Of a stretch of 64,000 bases of DNA, positions 1-20,006 are shown piece by piece. Position 1 is the first letter of the stretch. The number at the start of each line of letters is the position of its first letter. The notes beneath the pieces are model-generated. The model was not told the origin of the DNA. It saw only the letters and a list, made by a program, of their open reading frames with translations, and ran no database searches. The stretch is taken from contig NZ_JAFIBI010000001.1 of the NCBI RefSeq assembly GCF_017832975.1, forward strand, positions 1,550,001 through 1,614,000, given 5' to 3'. This stretch comes from Arthrobacter sp. PvP023 (GTDB lineage: Bacteria; Actinomycetota; Actinomycetes; Actinomycetales; Micrococcaceae). A program made the position numbers and the translations under genes.

Positions 1-10312
<10,312 letters not shown>

Positions 10313-10433
10313 GTTCCTTCTCGGTGTCTCGAGGGGCCGCGCGACCGAATCAGGGCACGCCGATAGGACCCCGGCTGTGAGCACAGGCAGGGGGATTTTC
10401 AGGAGGGGTGGTGGAACGGGGTAAGGATGGCCG

Positions 10434-10467
10434 GGGGGCAGGCCGGCAGTCGGGCCGCCCTACCCCC
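10434..10467. terminator. Imperfect hairpin between repeat-peptide gene and NRPS
   Basis: GGGGGCAGGCCGGC pairs with GCCGCCCTACCCCC around a 6-nt loop, with two mismatches. It lies just downstream of the small exported-peptide gene and 122 nt before the NRPS start. There is no U tract on the minus strand, so it may attenuate rather than terminate, leaving more transcript for the short gene than for the NRPS. Confidence 0.35.
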
Positions 10468-10481
10468 GCGTCAGGGGAAGG

Positions 10482-10712
10482 CTACTGGAACTGCCCGAAT
10501 TGGAACGGGCCGGTCTGGCCGAACTGGAAGGGACTCGTCTCGCCGGTCTCCACGAGCGGACCGTCAACCAGCGGACCGTTGATGAGGGTGCCCTCGACGA
10601 GAGGGCCGTCGATCAGCGCGGCCTGGGCCGGCATGGCAGTGAAGGTGAAGGCCGCAATGGCAAGGGCCGATCCTGCGGCGATCCGGGTTGAAGTCCTGAG
10701 GTTCTTGTTCAC
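10482..10712 (-). CDS. Small exported peptide with pentapeptide and PFQFGQ repeats
   Basis: A 76-residue protein with a Sec-type signal peptide: basic start MNKNLRTSTR, hydrophobic stretch to about residue 26, and AQA cleavage near residue 31. The mature part is about 45 residues. Residues 33-57 read as five consecutive 5-residue units (LIDGP, LVEGT, LINGP, LVDGP, LVETG). Residues 60-76 hold two PFQFGQ copies and end FGQFQ. There is no cysteine, Lys or Arg in the mature part. The GTG start has GGAG 7 nt upstream. It sits on the same strand as the NRPS, 169 nt upstream, and could share its transcript. I recognise no family. The repeats suggest a structural, surface or matrix peptide, or a precursor; function is unknown. 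Confidence 0.72.
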   Translation of the reverse strand: MNKNLRTSTRIAAGSALAIAAFTFTAMPAQAALIDGPLVEGTLINGPLVDGPLVETGETSPFQFGQTGPFQFGQFQ

Positions 10713-11008
10713 GTGTCATCTCCAGTTAGATAGCTGTCCAGTTTCCACGCGCCAAAAGGCGCCATGAAGCAATTCGGATCTGAACGGCCCCCGGATGGGG
10801 GCGTGCCGTCTGTCGAAAGTTTCCGACTTCCGCCTAGTGGCCAAACACCCACTGTGGTTGATGTGACTGAAGTGCACAGTGTTCACAAATATGCCTTATG
10901 GCCTTACCATTCGAATGTCGGTGCAGGGCTTGGGGGTCCACGCCACCACTGGCAGTTCTGGGGGAGTCCTTCCGCAGAGTCAACCGTTAGTCTTGCCGGG
11001 AGTGGCCA
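10713..11008. promoter_or_regulatory. Divergent control region between repeat peptide/NRPS and secreted protease
   Basis: This 296-nt region between divergent genes holds no convincing ORF. Visible signals: a hairpin GCGCC-AAAA-GGCGC at 10749-10762, in the likely leader of the minus-strand gene; a second hairpin GCCCCC-GGAT-GGGGGC at 10787-10802; and a 15-bp dyad at 10872-10886 fitting GTGnACAnTGTnCAC, a plausible dimeric-regulator site. No clear iron box (DtxR/IdeR type) was seen. Promoter assignments are not secure. Confidence 0.4.
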
Positions 11009-13111
11009 ATGCCTATTATCACCTCACACTTCAAACGCGCCGCTGGCGTCGTGGCCGCAGTCTCCGTCCTATGCGTCTCCGGGCTTCCTGCAGCGATAGC
11101 CACTACTGAGCCTGCGGTGCCTGCTCCGGCGGCCACTACTGAGCCTGCGGTGCCTGCTCCGGCGGCCACTACTGAGCCTGCGGTGCCTGCTCCGGCGGCC
11201 ACAACTGAGCCTGCGGTGCCTACTGCGGAGGCCACCACGGCGCCTGCGCCAGCAGAGTCAGTGCCCCACAGAACATTCGTCCGCCAATCTGCTGGAGTTG
11301 GTGCCCGTGCCGCGGACATCAAGGTCACGCTGGTCACTGCTAAGACGCGCGATAAATCAGTTGCCGATGTTGCATCCGTCGATGTCACTAAGGCAAAGGC
11401 GGCTGTTACTTCGGCAGGGGACTATTGGCGCACGATTAGCGACGGTAAGTTGACCATCAGCCTCGCGAGCCTGAGACTGGGATTCGTCACCAGCGCCAGC
11501 TCAGCCGACAACTTCGACGTTATTTTGGAGACCATCACCAGGGAGTTGGGCTGGAAGGCCGACCCGGGCCAGGCCCTGGTCGTATTCATCCCGCGCTCGG
11601 ACGTCGTCGTTTATTCCGTCGGAGGAAACCTGGGCGCAGGCTGGTCCTCCGGCGCCACCACAGGACGCATCGTGATGCCGCTGACCAGTGGCTTCACGTC
11701 GCCGGTGCTGGCGCACGAGTTCGGCCATGTCTTCGGCTTGCAGCACGCCAACTCCCTCGACTGTTCCAGTGGACGTGCGGACACCGCCGTGACCGCCTGG
11801 GCTGTAGGCAATGGTGAGTGCTACGCACGCGAGTATGGCGACGGAACAGACTTGATGGGAGTCTCCCAGTTTGCCCAGCCATATCTTAACGCGGCCCTCT
11901 ACGACTATGGATCATTTGGCAGTGGCGATGAGATCCGCGATCTTGGTACTCTGCAGGGCAGCCAAACCGTCACGCTCCTGCCCTGGGCCAGCAACGCGGC
12001 TGCCCGGGCCGTCAAATTCAAGGATCCTGGCAGCGGGGAGATCTACTACATCCAGCTTCGGCTTCCTGTCGGCTACGACTCCGCGACTGCAGTCAACGGC
12101 AACAAGGGCATCCAGATCCTCAAGGCGGGACCCGAACCAGGATCCTCGCTGCTTCTGCCGCCGAGCACGCTCGCATTCAGCGGGTGGTATGGCTCCAACC
12201 TGGCCTGGCAACGCGGCGGAGTATTTACCACCTATTCAGGCGTTCAGATCCGCGTCAACGACATCACTTCCACCTCGGCGTCTGTGACTATTGATTCAGT
12301 TTCGCCGGCCATAGTGAGCCAACTCGATGCGGCCGCCGCGCGGAACAGCCTCGGGAGTCCTCTCCGGGCAGCGGCTCTCGGACTGGCCAACAACGGTGCA
12401 TACCGCGACTACCAGCGTGGAACTGCCGTCTGGTCGGCGGCGAGCGGTGCGTACGAGTCCACTGGGGCCATCCGGAACACCTGGCTGTGGTCAGGAATGG
12501 AACGCGGCCCTCTGGGGTACCCAGTCACCGATGAAAAAGGCGGCCTCGTGTCGGGTGGCGCCTACCAGATGTACCAAGGGGGTGCCATTGTGTGGTCGCC
12601 GTCTACCGGCGCGCATACATCGCGGGGCGCCATTCGGGTCGCATGGGGCGGCGTGGGCTATGAATCAGGCTCGCTGGGATACCCGACAGCCAGCGAAGTG
12701 GGCGGACTGAAGGATGGCGGGTCCAACCAGGACTTCCAGCGTGGATCGATTGTCTGGTCCCCCGCCACCGGCGCAAGAATATCTACCGGCGCGATCCGCA
12801 GCACATGGGTGTGGAGCGGACTCCAGAACGGCGCCCTTGGGTACCCGTATACGAACGAGATCAAGGGTCTCCGTGACGGCGGCGCATACCAGATGTTTGA
12901 GGGCGGCGGCATCGTCTGGTCTCCTGCGACGGGCGCACATGTGTCCAAAGGCGGCATCCGGAATGCTTGGGCAAGTTTGGGTTTTGAGAACGGCCCGCTC
13001 GGCTACCCGACCTCCAGTGAATATTCCGGCCCGGGTGGAACAGTCATCCAGAACTTTCAGGGGGGCCGCATCGTCTGGAGCCCCGGTAGCGGGGTTCAGG
13101 TGATCAGCTAG
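11009..13111 (+). CDS. Secreted metzincin-type metalloprotease with C-terminal LGFP repeats
   Basis: A 700-residue exported protein. Residues 1-31 form a signal peptide. Residues 31-74 are an Ala/Thr/Pro/Glu-rich linker of four ATTEPAVPAPA-type units. A zinc peptidase domain follows, with the exact metzincin pattern HExxHxxGxxH (His236, Glu237, His240, His246) and a downstream DLMG that fits a Met-turn. From about residue 445 there are five LGFP-type repeats (GSPL once, then LGYP four times), which in Micrococcales and corynebacteria associate with the cell envelope. It is therefore probably an extracellular, wall-bound protease. GGGAG lies 6 nt before the ATG. It is divergent from the repeat peptide/NRPS and convergent with the PucR gene. 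Substrate unknown. Confidence 0.88.
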   Translation: MPIITSHFKRAAGVVAAVSVLCVSGLPAAIATTEPAVPAPAATTEPAVPAPAATTEPAVPAPAATTEPAVPTAEATTAPAPAESVPHRTFVRQSAGVGARAADIKVTLVTAKTRDKSVADVASVDVTKAKAAVTSAGDYWRTISDGKLTISLASLRLGFVTSASSADNFDVILETITRELGWKADPGQALVVFIPRSDVVVYSVGGNLGAGWSSGATTGRIVMPLTSGFTSPVLAHEFGHVFGLQHANSLDCSSGRADTAVTAWAVGNGECYAREYGDGTDLMGVSQFAQPYLNAALYDYGSFGSGDEIRDLGTLQGSQTVTLLPWASNAAARAVKFKDPGSGEIYYIQLRLPVGYDSATAVNGNKGIQILKAGPEPGSSLLLPPSTLAFSGWYGSNLAWQRGGVFTTYSGVQIRVNDITSTSASVTIDSVSPAIVSQLDAAAARNSLGSPLRAAALGLANNGAYRDYQRGTAVWSAASGAYESTGAIRNTWLWSGMERGPLGYPVTDEKGGLVSGGAYQMYQGGAIVWSPSTGAHTSRGAIRVAWGGVGYESGSLGYPTASEVGGLKDGGSNQDFQRGSIVWSPATGARISTGAIRSTWVWSGLQNGALGYPYTNEIKGLRDGGAYQMFEGGGIVWSPATGAHVSKGGIRNAWASLGFENGPLGYPTSSEYSGPGGTVIQNFQGGRIVWSPGSGVQVIS
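11099..11230 (+). repeat. 33-bp in-frame tandem repeat, 3 identical copies plus one variant
   Basis: Three identical 33-bp units start at 11099, 11132 and 11165. A diverged fourth starts at 11198. Each encodes ATTEPAVPAPA in the protease linker. The identity at the DNA level implies recent slippage or gene-conversion expansion; the copy number may vary between strains. Confidence 0.95.
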
Positions 13112-13141
13112 CCGGGCGGCTCCCGGCGGGACCGGCGCTTC

Positions 13142-14584
13142 CTACCGCTGCTGGCGATGGTTCAGCCGCTGGACCGCGAGGGCCAGCCAGAGCTGCACCC
13201 GGTCCTGGGTCTGGGCGGGGTCGTAGCCGGTCAGTTCGGTGATCTGGGCCAGCCGGTACCGGACGGTGTTGCGGTGCAGAGTCAGCGCTTCGGCCACGGC
13301 GGCCACCGAGCCGTTGTTGTTCAGGTAGCTCTCCAGCGTGGTCATCAGCTCGGCTCCGTGCAGGGCGTCGAAGTTCCGAAGCGGGTTGAGGGACTCGTTC
13401 GCCATGTCCGCCAGCGGCACATCTTCGCTGGCCAGGAGCAGCGACGTCAGGCTGAGCCGTTCGGGCTCGTTGACGGGCAGGCCGTGGCTCGCCGCATCCC
13501 GGGCCTCGAAGTAGCTCCAGCGCAGCCCGTTGGGTTTGGTGTAGGCGCCGCCGATGCCGATCGTGGCATGGATGCCCGCCTCGGCAAGATGGTCGCTGAG
13601 GCTCCTGGCGAGCGCGCTGGCGCCGCTGCCGTCGTCCGTAACAACAACCACCAGGTCCTTCCCGACGACGGCAGTCACCCCGTGCTCCAGCGGCCGGGGC
13701 ATCGAGGAACTCACCAGCTGCTTGGGGTGGGCTGCGGACTCGGCCAGCAGGACAACGTTCTTCCGGGTGCTGTTGACGCCGATGCCGGCGAGCCGCCGGG
13801 ACGCCTCGCTGGCCTCCAACGTCCCGTGGATCACGTCCTCCAGGACCTGCCCTGACAGTGCCCGCTGCGCCTGCCGTTGCTTGACCATGTTGTTCAGTTC
13901 CACGCTGATCAGGTTCTGCGCGTACCCCACGATGCCGGTGTCCTCGAAAGGCTGCCGGACCCAAAGGGTGCACGCGTCGCGCCGGCCGGTGGGGATGGGA
14001 TAGGACGCCCACGTGTCCGCCGTGGGCGCGGGGTTGCCGGGCACGCTGTTGTAGAGCTGCGCCGTGAACTGGGTCAGCACAATGTCCGTGCGCAGCATGG
14101 AGCCCAGGTTCTTGAGGAGCTCGGCCAGGCCGCCGCCGGTGAGCAGGGCGCGGGCCAGGATCTGATGGCCCGCAATGAGCCGTTCCAGCTTGGCGTAGTG
14201 GTCCGCCGACTGGGCGTCCGCCACCAGCTTGGTGATCGCGATGAAGGGCGTCTCGTAGGGGACCTCCACGACGGGAAGGCCCCAGCGGTTGGCCTCGGCG
14301 ATCAGTGCCGGCGGAACGGCCTCGTGCGTCAGCCCGACCCCGAAGCCGATCCCCACCGCGCCCGCCCGCTGCACCTGCCGCACGAAGCGGCGCTGCTCCG
14401 GGGCGGACTTCAGCCGCATGCCCGTGGTGAGTACCAGCTCGCCGCCGTTGAGGAAACGCTGCGGGTCCTCCTGCTCCGTGACGGCAACCCACTGGATGTC
14501 CTGGTGCCACGTGGTCTCGGCGAGGCCTGATTTCACGAGCTGGAGCGACTGGACGCCCAGCAGGGCGGCGAGGGAAATTGCCAT
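13142..14584 (-). CDS. PucR-family transcriptional regulator, probable GABA-pathway regulator
   Basis: A 480-residue cytoplasmic regulator. The N-terminal PucR-type domain covers about residues 5-125 (start SLAALLGVQSLQLVKSGL; GGELVLTTG). A GGDEF-like middle region follows. The C-terminal helix-turn-helix of the HTH_30 type is near residues 425-470 (NNNGSVAAVAEALTLHRNTV, then RYRLAQITELTGYD). It is divergent from the aminobutyraldehyde dehydrogenase and gabT genes. PucR-type GabR of Corynebacterium glutamicum activates gab genes in response to GABA, so the same role is inferred here. The ATG start opens directly into the domain. It converges with the protease gene, with only about 30 nt between them. 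Confidence 0.87.
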   Translation of the reverse strand: MAISLAALLGVQSLQLVKSGLAETTWHQDIQWVAVTEQEDPQRFLNGGELVLTTGMRLKSAPEQRRFVRQVQRAGAVGIGFGVGLTHEAVPPALIAEANRWGLPVVEVPYETPFIAITKLVADAQSADHYAKLERLIAGHQILARALLTGGGLAELLKNLGSMLRTDIVLTQFTAQLYNSVPGNPAPTADTWASYPIPTGRRDACTLWVRQPFEDTGIVGYAQNLISVELNNMVKQRQAQRALSGQVLEDVIHGTLEASEASRRLAGIGVNSTRKNVVLLAESAAHPKQLVSSSMPRPLEHGVTAVVGKDLVVVVTDDGSGASALARSLSDHLAEAGIHATIGIGGAYTKPNGLRWSYFEARDAASHGLPVNEPERLSLTSLLLASEDVPLADMANESLNPLRNFDALHGAELMTTLESYLNNNGSVAAVAEALTLHRNTVRYRLAQITELTGYDPAQTQDRVQLWLALAVQRLNHRQQR

Positions 14585-14702
14585 GGAATCAGGATAGCCG
14601 CGTGCTGGGCAACCGCACTAAAGGATTCCGGGGATGGTGTGCAGGTGGCTATTCCCTGCCTACCCGCCCTGGCATAGGCTCATGAGCAGTCGCAATACTG
14701 CG

Positions 14703-14718
14703 CCGGTTGCAGAACCGG
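14703..14718. promoter_or_regulatory. Perfect inverted repeat upstream of aminobutyraldehyde dehydrogenase gene
   Basis: CCGGTT-GCAG-AACCGG lies 34 nt before the proposed GTG start and in the divergent interval with the PucR gene. It could be the PucR operator or a small leader hairpin. Being the only strong dyad in the interval, it is the first candidate for regulator binding. Confidence 0.45.
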
Positions 14719-14751
14719 TTCCAGAAACCCGCATGAAAGAGGTTGAACACC

Positions 14752-16182
<1,431 letters not shown>

Positions 16183-16227
16183 AACAGCCGCATAACGCTA
16201 CCCACGATTTTCCAGAAAGGCATCCCC

Positions 16228-17583
16228 ATGACTGCAACCGCCCATGACATCACCTACCGTCTCGAGCAGAAGCGCCGCGTCCAGGCGGACTTCCCGGGCC
16301 CCAAGTCCGTCGCGCTGACCGAGCGCCGCAAAGCCGTCGTGGCTGCCGGCGTCGCCTCCAGCGTCCCCGTCTTTGTCTCCGACGCCGACGGCGGGATCAT
16401 CCACGACGTCGACGGCAACTCCTTCATCGACCTCGGCTCCGGCATCGCCGTGACGAGCGTCGGTGCGTCCGATCCCGCCGTCGTCGGCGCCGTGAAGGAA
16501 GCGGTGGAGCACTTCACCCACACCTGCTTCATGGTCACCCCGTACGAAGGCTACGTAGCCGTCGCCGAACAGCTGAACCGGCTCACCCCGGGCGACCACG
16601 AAAAGCGCACGGTGCTGTTCAACTCCGGCGCCGAAGCGGTGGAAAACGCCGTCAAGGTGGCGCGCCTGGCCACCGGCCGCGACGCAGTCGTCGCCTTTGA
16701 CCACGCCTACCACGGCCGCACCAACCTGACCATGGCACTCACCGCCAAGGCCATGCCGTACAAGACCAACTTCGGCCCGTTCGCGCCCGAGGTCTACCGC
16801 ATGCCCATGAGCTACCCCTTCCGCGAGGAAAACCCGGCGATCACCGGTCCCGAGGCCGCCAAGCGCGCCATCACCGCGATCGAGAAGCAGATCGGCGGCG
16901 AGCAGGTTGCCGCGATCATCATCGAGCCGATCCAGGGCGAGGGCGGCTTCATCGTCCCGGCCGACGGCTTCCTTCCGGCACTGGCTGCCTGGGCCAAGGA
17001 GAAGGGCATCGTCTTCATCGCGGACGAGGTCCAGTCCGGCTTCTGCCGCACCGGCGAATGGTTCGCCGTCAACCACGAGGGTGTTGTTCCGGACATCATC
17101 ACCATGGCCAAGGGCATCGCCGGCGGCATGCCGCTGTCCGCGATCACCGGCCGCGCCGACCTGCTCGACGCCGTCCACCCGGGCGGCCTCGGCGGCACCT
17201 ACGGCGGCAACCCCGTTGCCTGCGCCGCGGCACTGGCGTCCATCGGCTCCATGGAGGAGTACGACCTCAACGCCCGCGCCAAGCACATTGAAGAACTGGC
17301 CACCGGCCGGCTCCGCGCACTGCAGGGTGAAGTGTCCGTCATCGGCGACATCCGCGGCCGCGGCGCCATGCTGGCCATCGAGCTCGTGCAGGCCGGCTCC
17401 AAGGAACCGAACCCGGAACTGACCAAGGCCGTTGCCGCTGCCTGCCTCAAGGAGGGCGTCATCATCCTCACCTGCGGCACGTACGGCAACGTCATCCGGC
17501 TGCTGCCTCCGCTGGTCATCGGCGATGAGCTGCTGCTGGACGGCCTCGAGGTGCTGGCCGCCGCCATCAAGGCACACGCCTAA
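16228..17583 (+). CDS. gabT: 4-aminobutyrate--2-oxoglutarate aminotransferase
   Basis: A 451-residue class III PLP aminotransferase that converts GABA and 2-oxoglutarate to succinate semialdehyde and glutamate. Visible: NSGAEAVENAVKVAR for phosphate binding, the AYHGRT loop, ADEVQSGFCRTG with the PLP-ring Asp, and the PLP-binding Lys295 in TMAKGIAGGMPL. Length is normal for GabT. AGAAAGG precedes the ATG. It is co-directional with the aldehyde dehydrogenase, giving an aminobutanal to GABA to succinate-semialdehyde route. No dedicated succinate-semialdehyde dehydrogenase lies beside it, so the upstream ALDH may serve both steps. Confidence 0.93.
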   Translation: MTATAHDITYRLEQKRRVQADFPGPKSVALTERRKAVVAAGVASSVPVFVSDADGGIIHDVDGNSFIDLGSGIAVTSVGASDPAVVGAVKEAVEHFTHTCFMVTPYEGYVAVAEQLNRLTPGDHEKRTVLFNSGAEAVENAVKVARLATGRDAVVAFDHAYHGRTNLTMALTAKAMPYKTNFGPFAPEVYRMPMSYPFREENPAITGPEAAKRAITAIEKQIGGEQVAAIIIEPIQGEGGFIVPADGFLPALAAWAKEKGIVFIADEVQSGFCRTGEWFAVNHEGVVPDIITMAKGIAGGMPLSAITGRADLLDAVHPGGLGGTYGGNPVACAAALASIGSMEEYDLNARAKHIEELATGRLRALQGEVSVIGDIRGRGAMLAIELVQAGSKEPNPELTKAVAAACLKEGVIILTCGTYGNVIRLLPPLVIGDELLLDGLEVLAAAIKAHA

Positions 17584-17677
17584 CCACGGCCACGCCCCAC
17601 CAAGACCCGGGACCCCACCAGGGCCCAACCACTGGGACTCCACCCGGGTGCCTGATCCGGGCACCCGGGCGCCAACC

Positions 17678-17710
17678 GAAGAGCCGCGGACCGACCGTCC
17701 GCGGCTCTTC
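17678..17710 (+). terminator. Terminator hairpin after gabT
   Basis: A perfect 14-bp stem, GAAGAGCCGCGGAC / GTCCGCGGCTCTTC, with a 5-nt loop CGACC, followed by TGTTTGTG. It sits in the 304-nt gap between gabT and the universal stress protein gene. The rest of that gap shows only GC-rich sequence and a presumed promoter for the next gene. Confidence 0.82.
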
Positions 17711-17887
17711 TGTTTGTGCCGCCGGTGCGGGTGTCCGGGGTTTCTTTTCGGGCCGAATGTCACCTCTGATTTACGCCTGTGTGGGCTAGAGTCAGCAGTA
17801 CCACTGCAGGAACGCAGACCGGCCGACGTCGCCCGGGAACCCCGAGCGCGGCTGGATTCTGCCCCAGACCCAAAAAGGGGTTCACCC

Positions 17888-18757
17888 ATGCGATACGTAG
17901 TTGGCTACACACCAAACGAGCGCGGCGCCGATGCAGTTGCCCTGGCGTCCGCATTGGCCAAGGCACAGGGCGCCCAGCTCGACCTCGTCTATGTGGTGGA
18001 CAAGGGCCTGCACGTTGCGCACGAGGTGGCGAGCGGCCACGACCTCGCCCGTGAGCAGGCCGTGCAGGACGCGCAGCGCGAAGGGCTAGGACTGGTCCCG
18101 GAGGACGTGCCCGTCGAGTTCCACGTACGCCATGCTGAGTCGTTCGCCGCGGGACTGATCGAGGCCGCCGTCGATATCGAAGCCGGGCTCATCGTGGTGG
18201 GTGCGGCAAGCAACGGGCTATTCAAACGCCATACCGTGGGCAGCGTGGCGAACGCCCTCCTGCACGCCTCGCCGGTGCCGGTGGCGCTGGCTCCGCGCGG
18301 TTACCGCCGCAAGGAGGCAATATCGCGGCTGACCCTCGCCGTCGGACAGCGGGCCGGGGCGGATGCCGCGATCGACGTCGCCATCGGATCCGCAGAGCGC
18401 CGTGGCGTTCCGCTGCGCATGGTCTCCCTGGTGGAGCTGGACGCCGAAGGGGACCCGGGAGAAGTGGTCAACGCGGCTCACATCCACGCCAACACCGTGC
18501 TCACCGAAGCCTCGCGCAGGCTCCCCGAAGGACACAGGGTCACGGTGGAGGTGGCCCACGGCCGCACCATCGAGGAGTGCATCGACGACCTCGACTGGGA
18601 TGACGGGGAGATCCTGATCGTGGGGTCCTCCCGCCTGGCCGAACGGAACAAGCTGTTCATCGGCAGTACGGCCAACAAGGTCCTCCGGGCGCTCCCGGTG
18701 CCCATGGTGGTCATTCCGCGCGAGTACGAGCGGGTGGACACTGCCATGGCGCCCTGA
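17888..18757 (+). CDS. Tandem-domain universal stress protein
   Basis: A 289-residue cytoplasmic protein with two UspA folds, about residues 1-138 and 143-289. Each ends in the nucleotide-loop pattern: IVVGAASNGLFKRHTVGSVA in the first, and ILIVGSSRLAERNKLFIGST in the second. The second matches the ATP-binding consensus GxxG-x9-GS/T best. ATG 17888 has AAAGGGG 7 nt upstream, so the longer in-frame reading upstream is not used. The gene is alone between two hairpins. Role inferred: ATP-dependent stress or energy sensing. Confidence 0.9.
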   Translation: MRYVVGYTPNERGADAVALASALAKAQGAQLDLVYVVDKGLHVAHEVASGHDLAREQAVQDAQREGLGLVPEDVPVEFHVRHAESFAAGLIEAAVDIEAGLIVVGAASNGLFKRHTVGSVANALLHASPVPVALAPRGYRRKEAISRLTLAVGQRAGADAAIDVAIGSAERRGVPLRMVSLVELDAEGDPGEVVNAAHIHANTVLTEASRRLPEGHRVTVEVAHGRTIEECIDDLDWDDGEILIVGSSRLAERNKLFIGSTANKVLRALPVPMVVIPREYERVDTAMAP

Positions 18758-18769
18758 CCGCAAGCTGCT

Positions 18770-18839
18770 GGAGCGCGAACGGGCAGATAACGCCCCCTAA
18801 AAAGCCGAAAACAGGGCATTATCTGCCCGTTCGCGCTCC
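18770..18839. terminator. Long inverted repeat, bidirectional terminator between usp and rarD
   Basis: Two 26-nt arms (18770-18795 and 18814-18839) pair with one mismatch around an A-rich spacer. Left arm begins GGAGCGCGAACGGGCAGATA. The right arm overlaps the stop codon and last codons of the convergent rarD gene. The spacer and right arm share the core CCCTAAAA...CATTATCTG with the element at 22556-22624. Confidence 0.85.
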
Positions 18840-19874
18840 GGCCAGGGCACGCTTCTTCGCCACGGAGTTCCGGCGGGTCAACGCCAGCATGTCCACCGTC
18901 AGGACCAGCAGCGCCAGCCAGACCACGCTAAAGCCGATCCAGCGGTCCAGGGTCATGGATTCCTTGAACACCACCAAGGCCACGATGAACTGCAGCACCG
19001 GGGCGAAATATTGCAGCAGCCCGATGGTGGTCATGGGCAGCCGGCGGGCGGAGGCTCCGAAGAACAGCAGCGGCACGGCCGTGATCACGCCGGAAGAGAC
19101 CAGCAGCCAGAAGTGAACGGGCCCCTGCGTCCCGAGCGTGTTGGTCCCGCTGACTGCCAGGAAGATCATCGTGGCGGCCGCCAGGGGAGTCAGCACCACG
19201 GTCTCCATCGTCAGGCTGGTGACGGCGTCCGCCTTCGGCCCGATCCGTTTCTTCACGAACCCGTAAAGCCCGAAGCTGAAGGCCAGCGTCAGCGCGATCC
19301 ACGGGAGCTTGCCGTAGGAAATCGTCAACACCACCACGGCGACAAAACCGATCCCGACGGCGGCCCACTGGAGCGGACGCAGCGTTTCCTTCAGCACGAA
19401 CACGCCCAGCAGGACGGAGACGAGCGGGTTGATGAAGTAGCCCAGCGACGCCTCCACGGCCTGGCCGGTGGTCACGCCGTAGGTGTACGTCAGCCAGTTC
19501 ACGGCGATGAGGGCCGCGGCGATGGACAGCGTGCCCAGGACTGTCCGGTCGCGGAAAGCAGCTGCCAAAACACGCCATGAGCGGGTGACCGTGATCAGCA
19601 GTGTGCAGAACACCAGCGACCACACCACCCGGTTGGCCACGATTTCCACCGCACCGGCGGGCTGCAGGACGAAGAAGTACAGGGGGAGCAGCCCCCAGAG
19701 TCCGTAGGCGCCGATCCCGAAGATGACACCCGCCGTCGTGTCCTTGTCCACCGCCTTGAGAACGACGCCGGGGCGGGGCGGCTGCCCGCCGGACCCAGCG
19801 GAATGCCCGCCGGAAGCGGGCGTACCCGTGGTGGTCAGGGCAGGTGCTGAGGCGGTTCCGTCGGGTGTAGGCAC
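18819..19874 (-). CDS. rarD: EamA/RarD-family permease
   Basis: A 351-residue inner-membrane drug/metabolite transporter with about ten transmembrane helices and two EamA repeats. Family landmarks include the helix starts GVIFGIGAYGLWGLLPLYFF and AVEASLGYFINPLVSVLLG, plus QYFAPVLQFIVALVVFKE. It starts after a Ser/Gly/Pro-rich cytoplasmic tail. I used GTG 19874, which has GGAGG about 16 nt upstream. A later GTG in KAVDKD would give about 310 residues, closer to the family norm. The ORF continues open further upstream without family similarity. The last residues lie in the terminator palindrome. Substrate unknown. Confidence 0.83.
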   Translation of the reverse strand: MPTPDGTASAPALTTTGTPASGGHSAGSGGQPPRPGVVLKAVDKDTTAGVIFGIGAYGLWGLLPLYFFVLQPAGAVEIVANRVVWSLVFCTLLITVTRSWRVLAAAFRDRTVLGTLSIAAALIAVNWLTYTYGVTTGQAVEASLGYFINPLVSVLLGVFVLKETLRPLQWAAVGIGFVAVVVLTISYGKLPWIALTLAFSFGLYGFVKKRIGPKADAVTSLTMETVVLTPLAAATMIFLAVSGTNTLGTQGPVHFWLLVSSGVITAVPLLFFGASARRLPMTTIGLLQYFAPVLQFIVALVVFKESMTLDRWIGFSVVWLALLVLTVDMLALTRRNSVAKKRALAGARTGR

Positions 19875-20006
19875 ACGATCAATAACACCACCTCCATGGA
19901 CGGTATTCCGCCAACACGGCACGGATTCCCCGCGAGCGGTATCCCGGGGACTTGCGGTAGTCAGTACGCTTACCACTATGAATTCGCATCCTGAGCGGGC
20001 CGCACG

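Noticed and set aside
11099-11230. Regular 33-bp repeats that could suggest a CRISPR array
   Set aside because: There are no spacers, the units are contiguous and in frame, and they encode a Pro/Ala linker in the protease.
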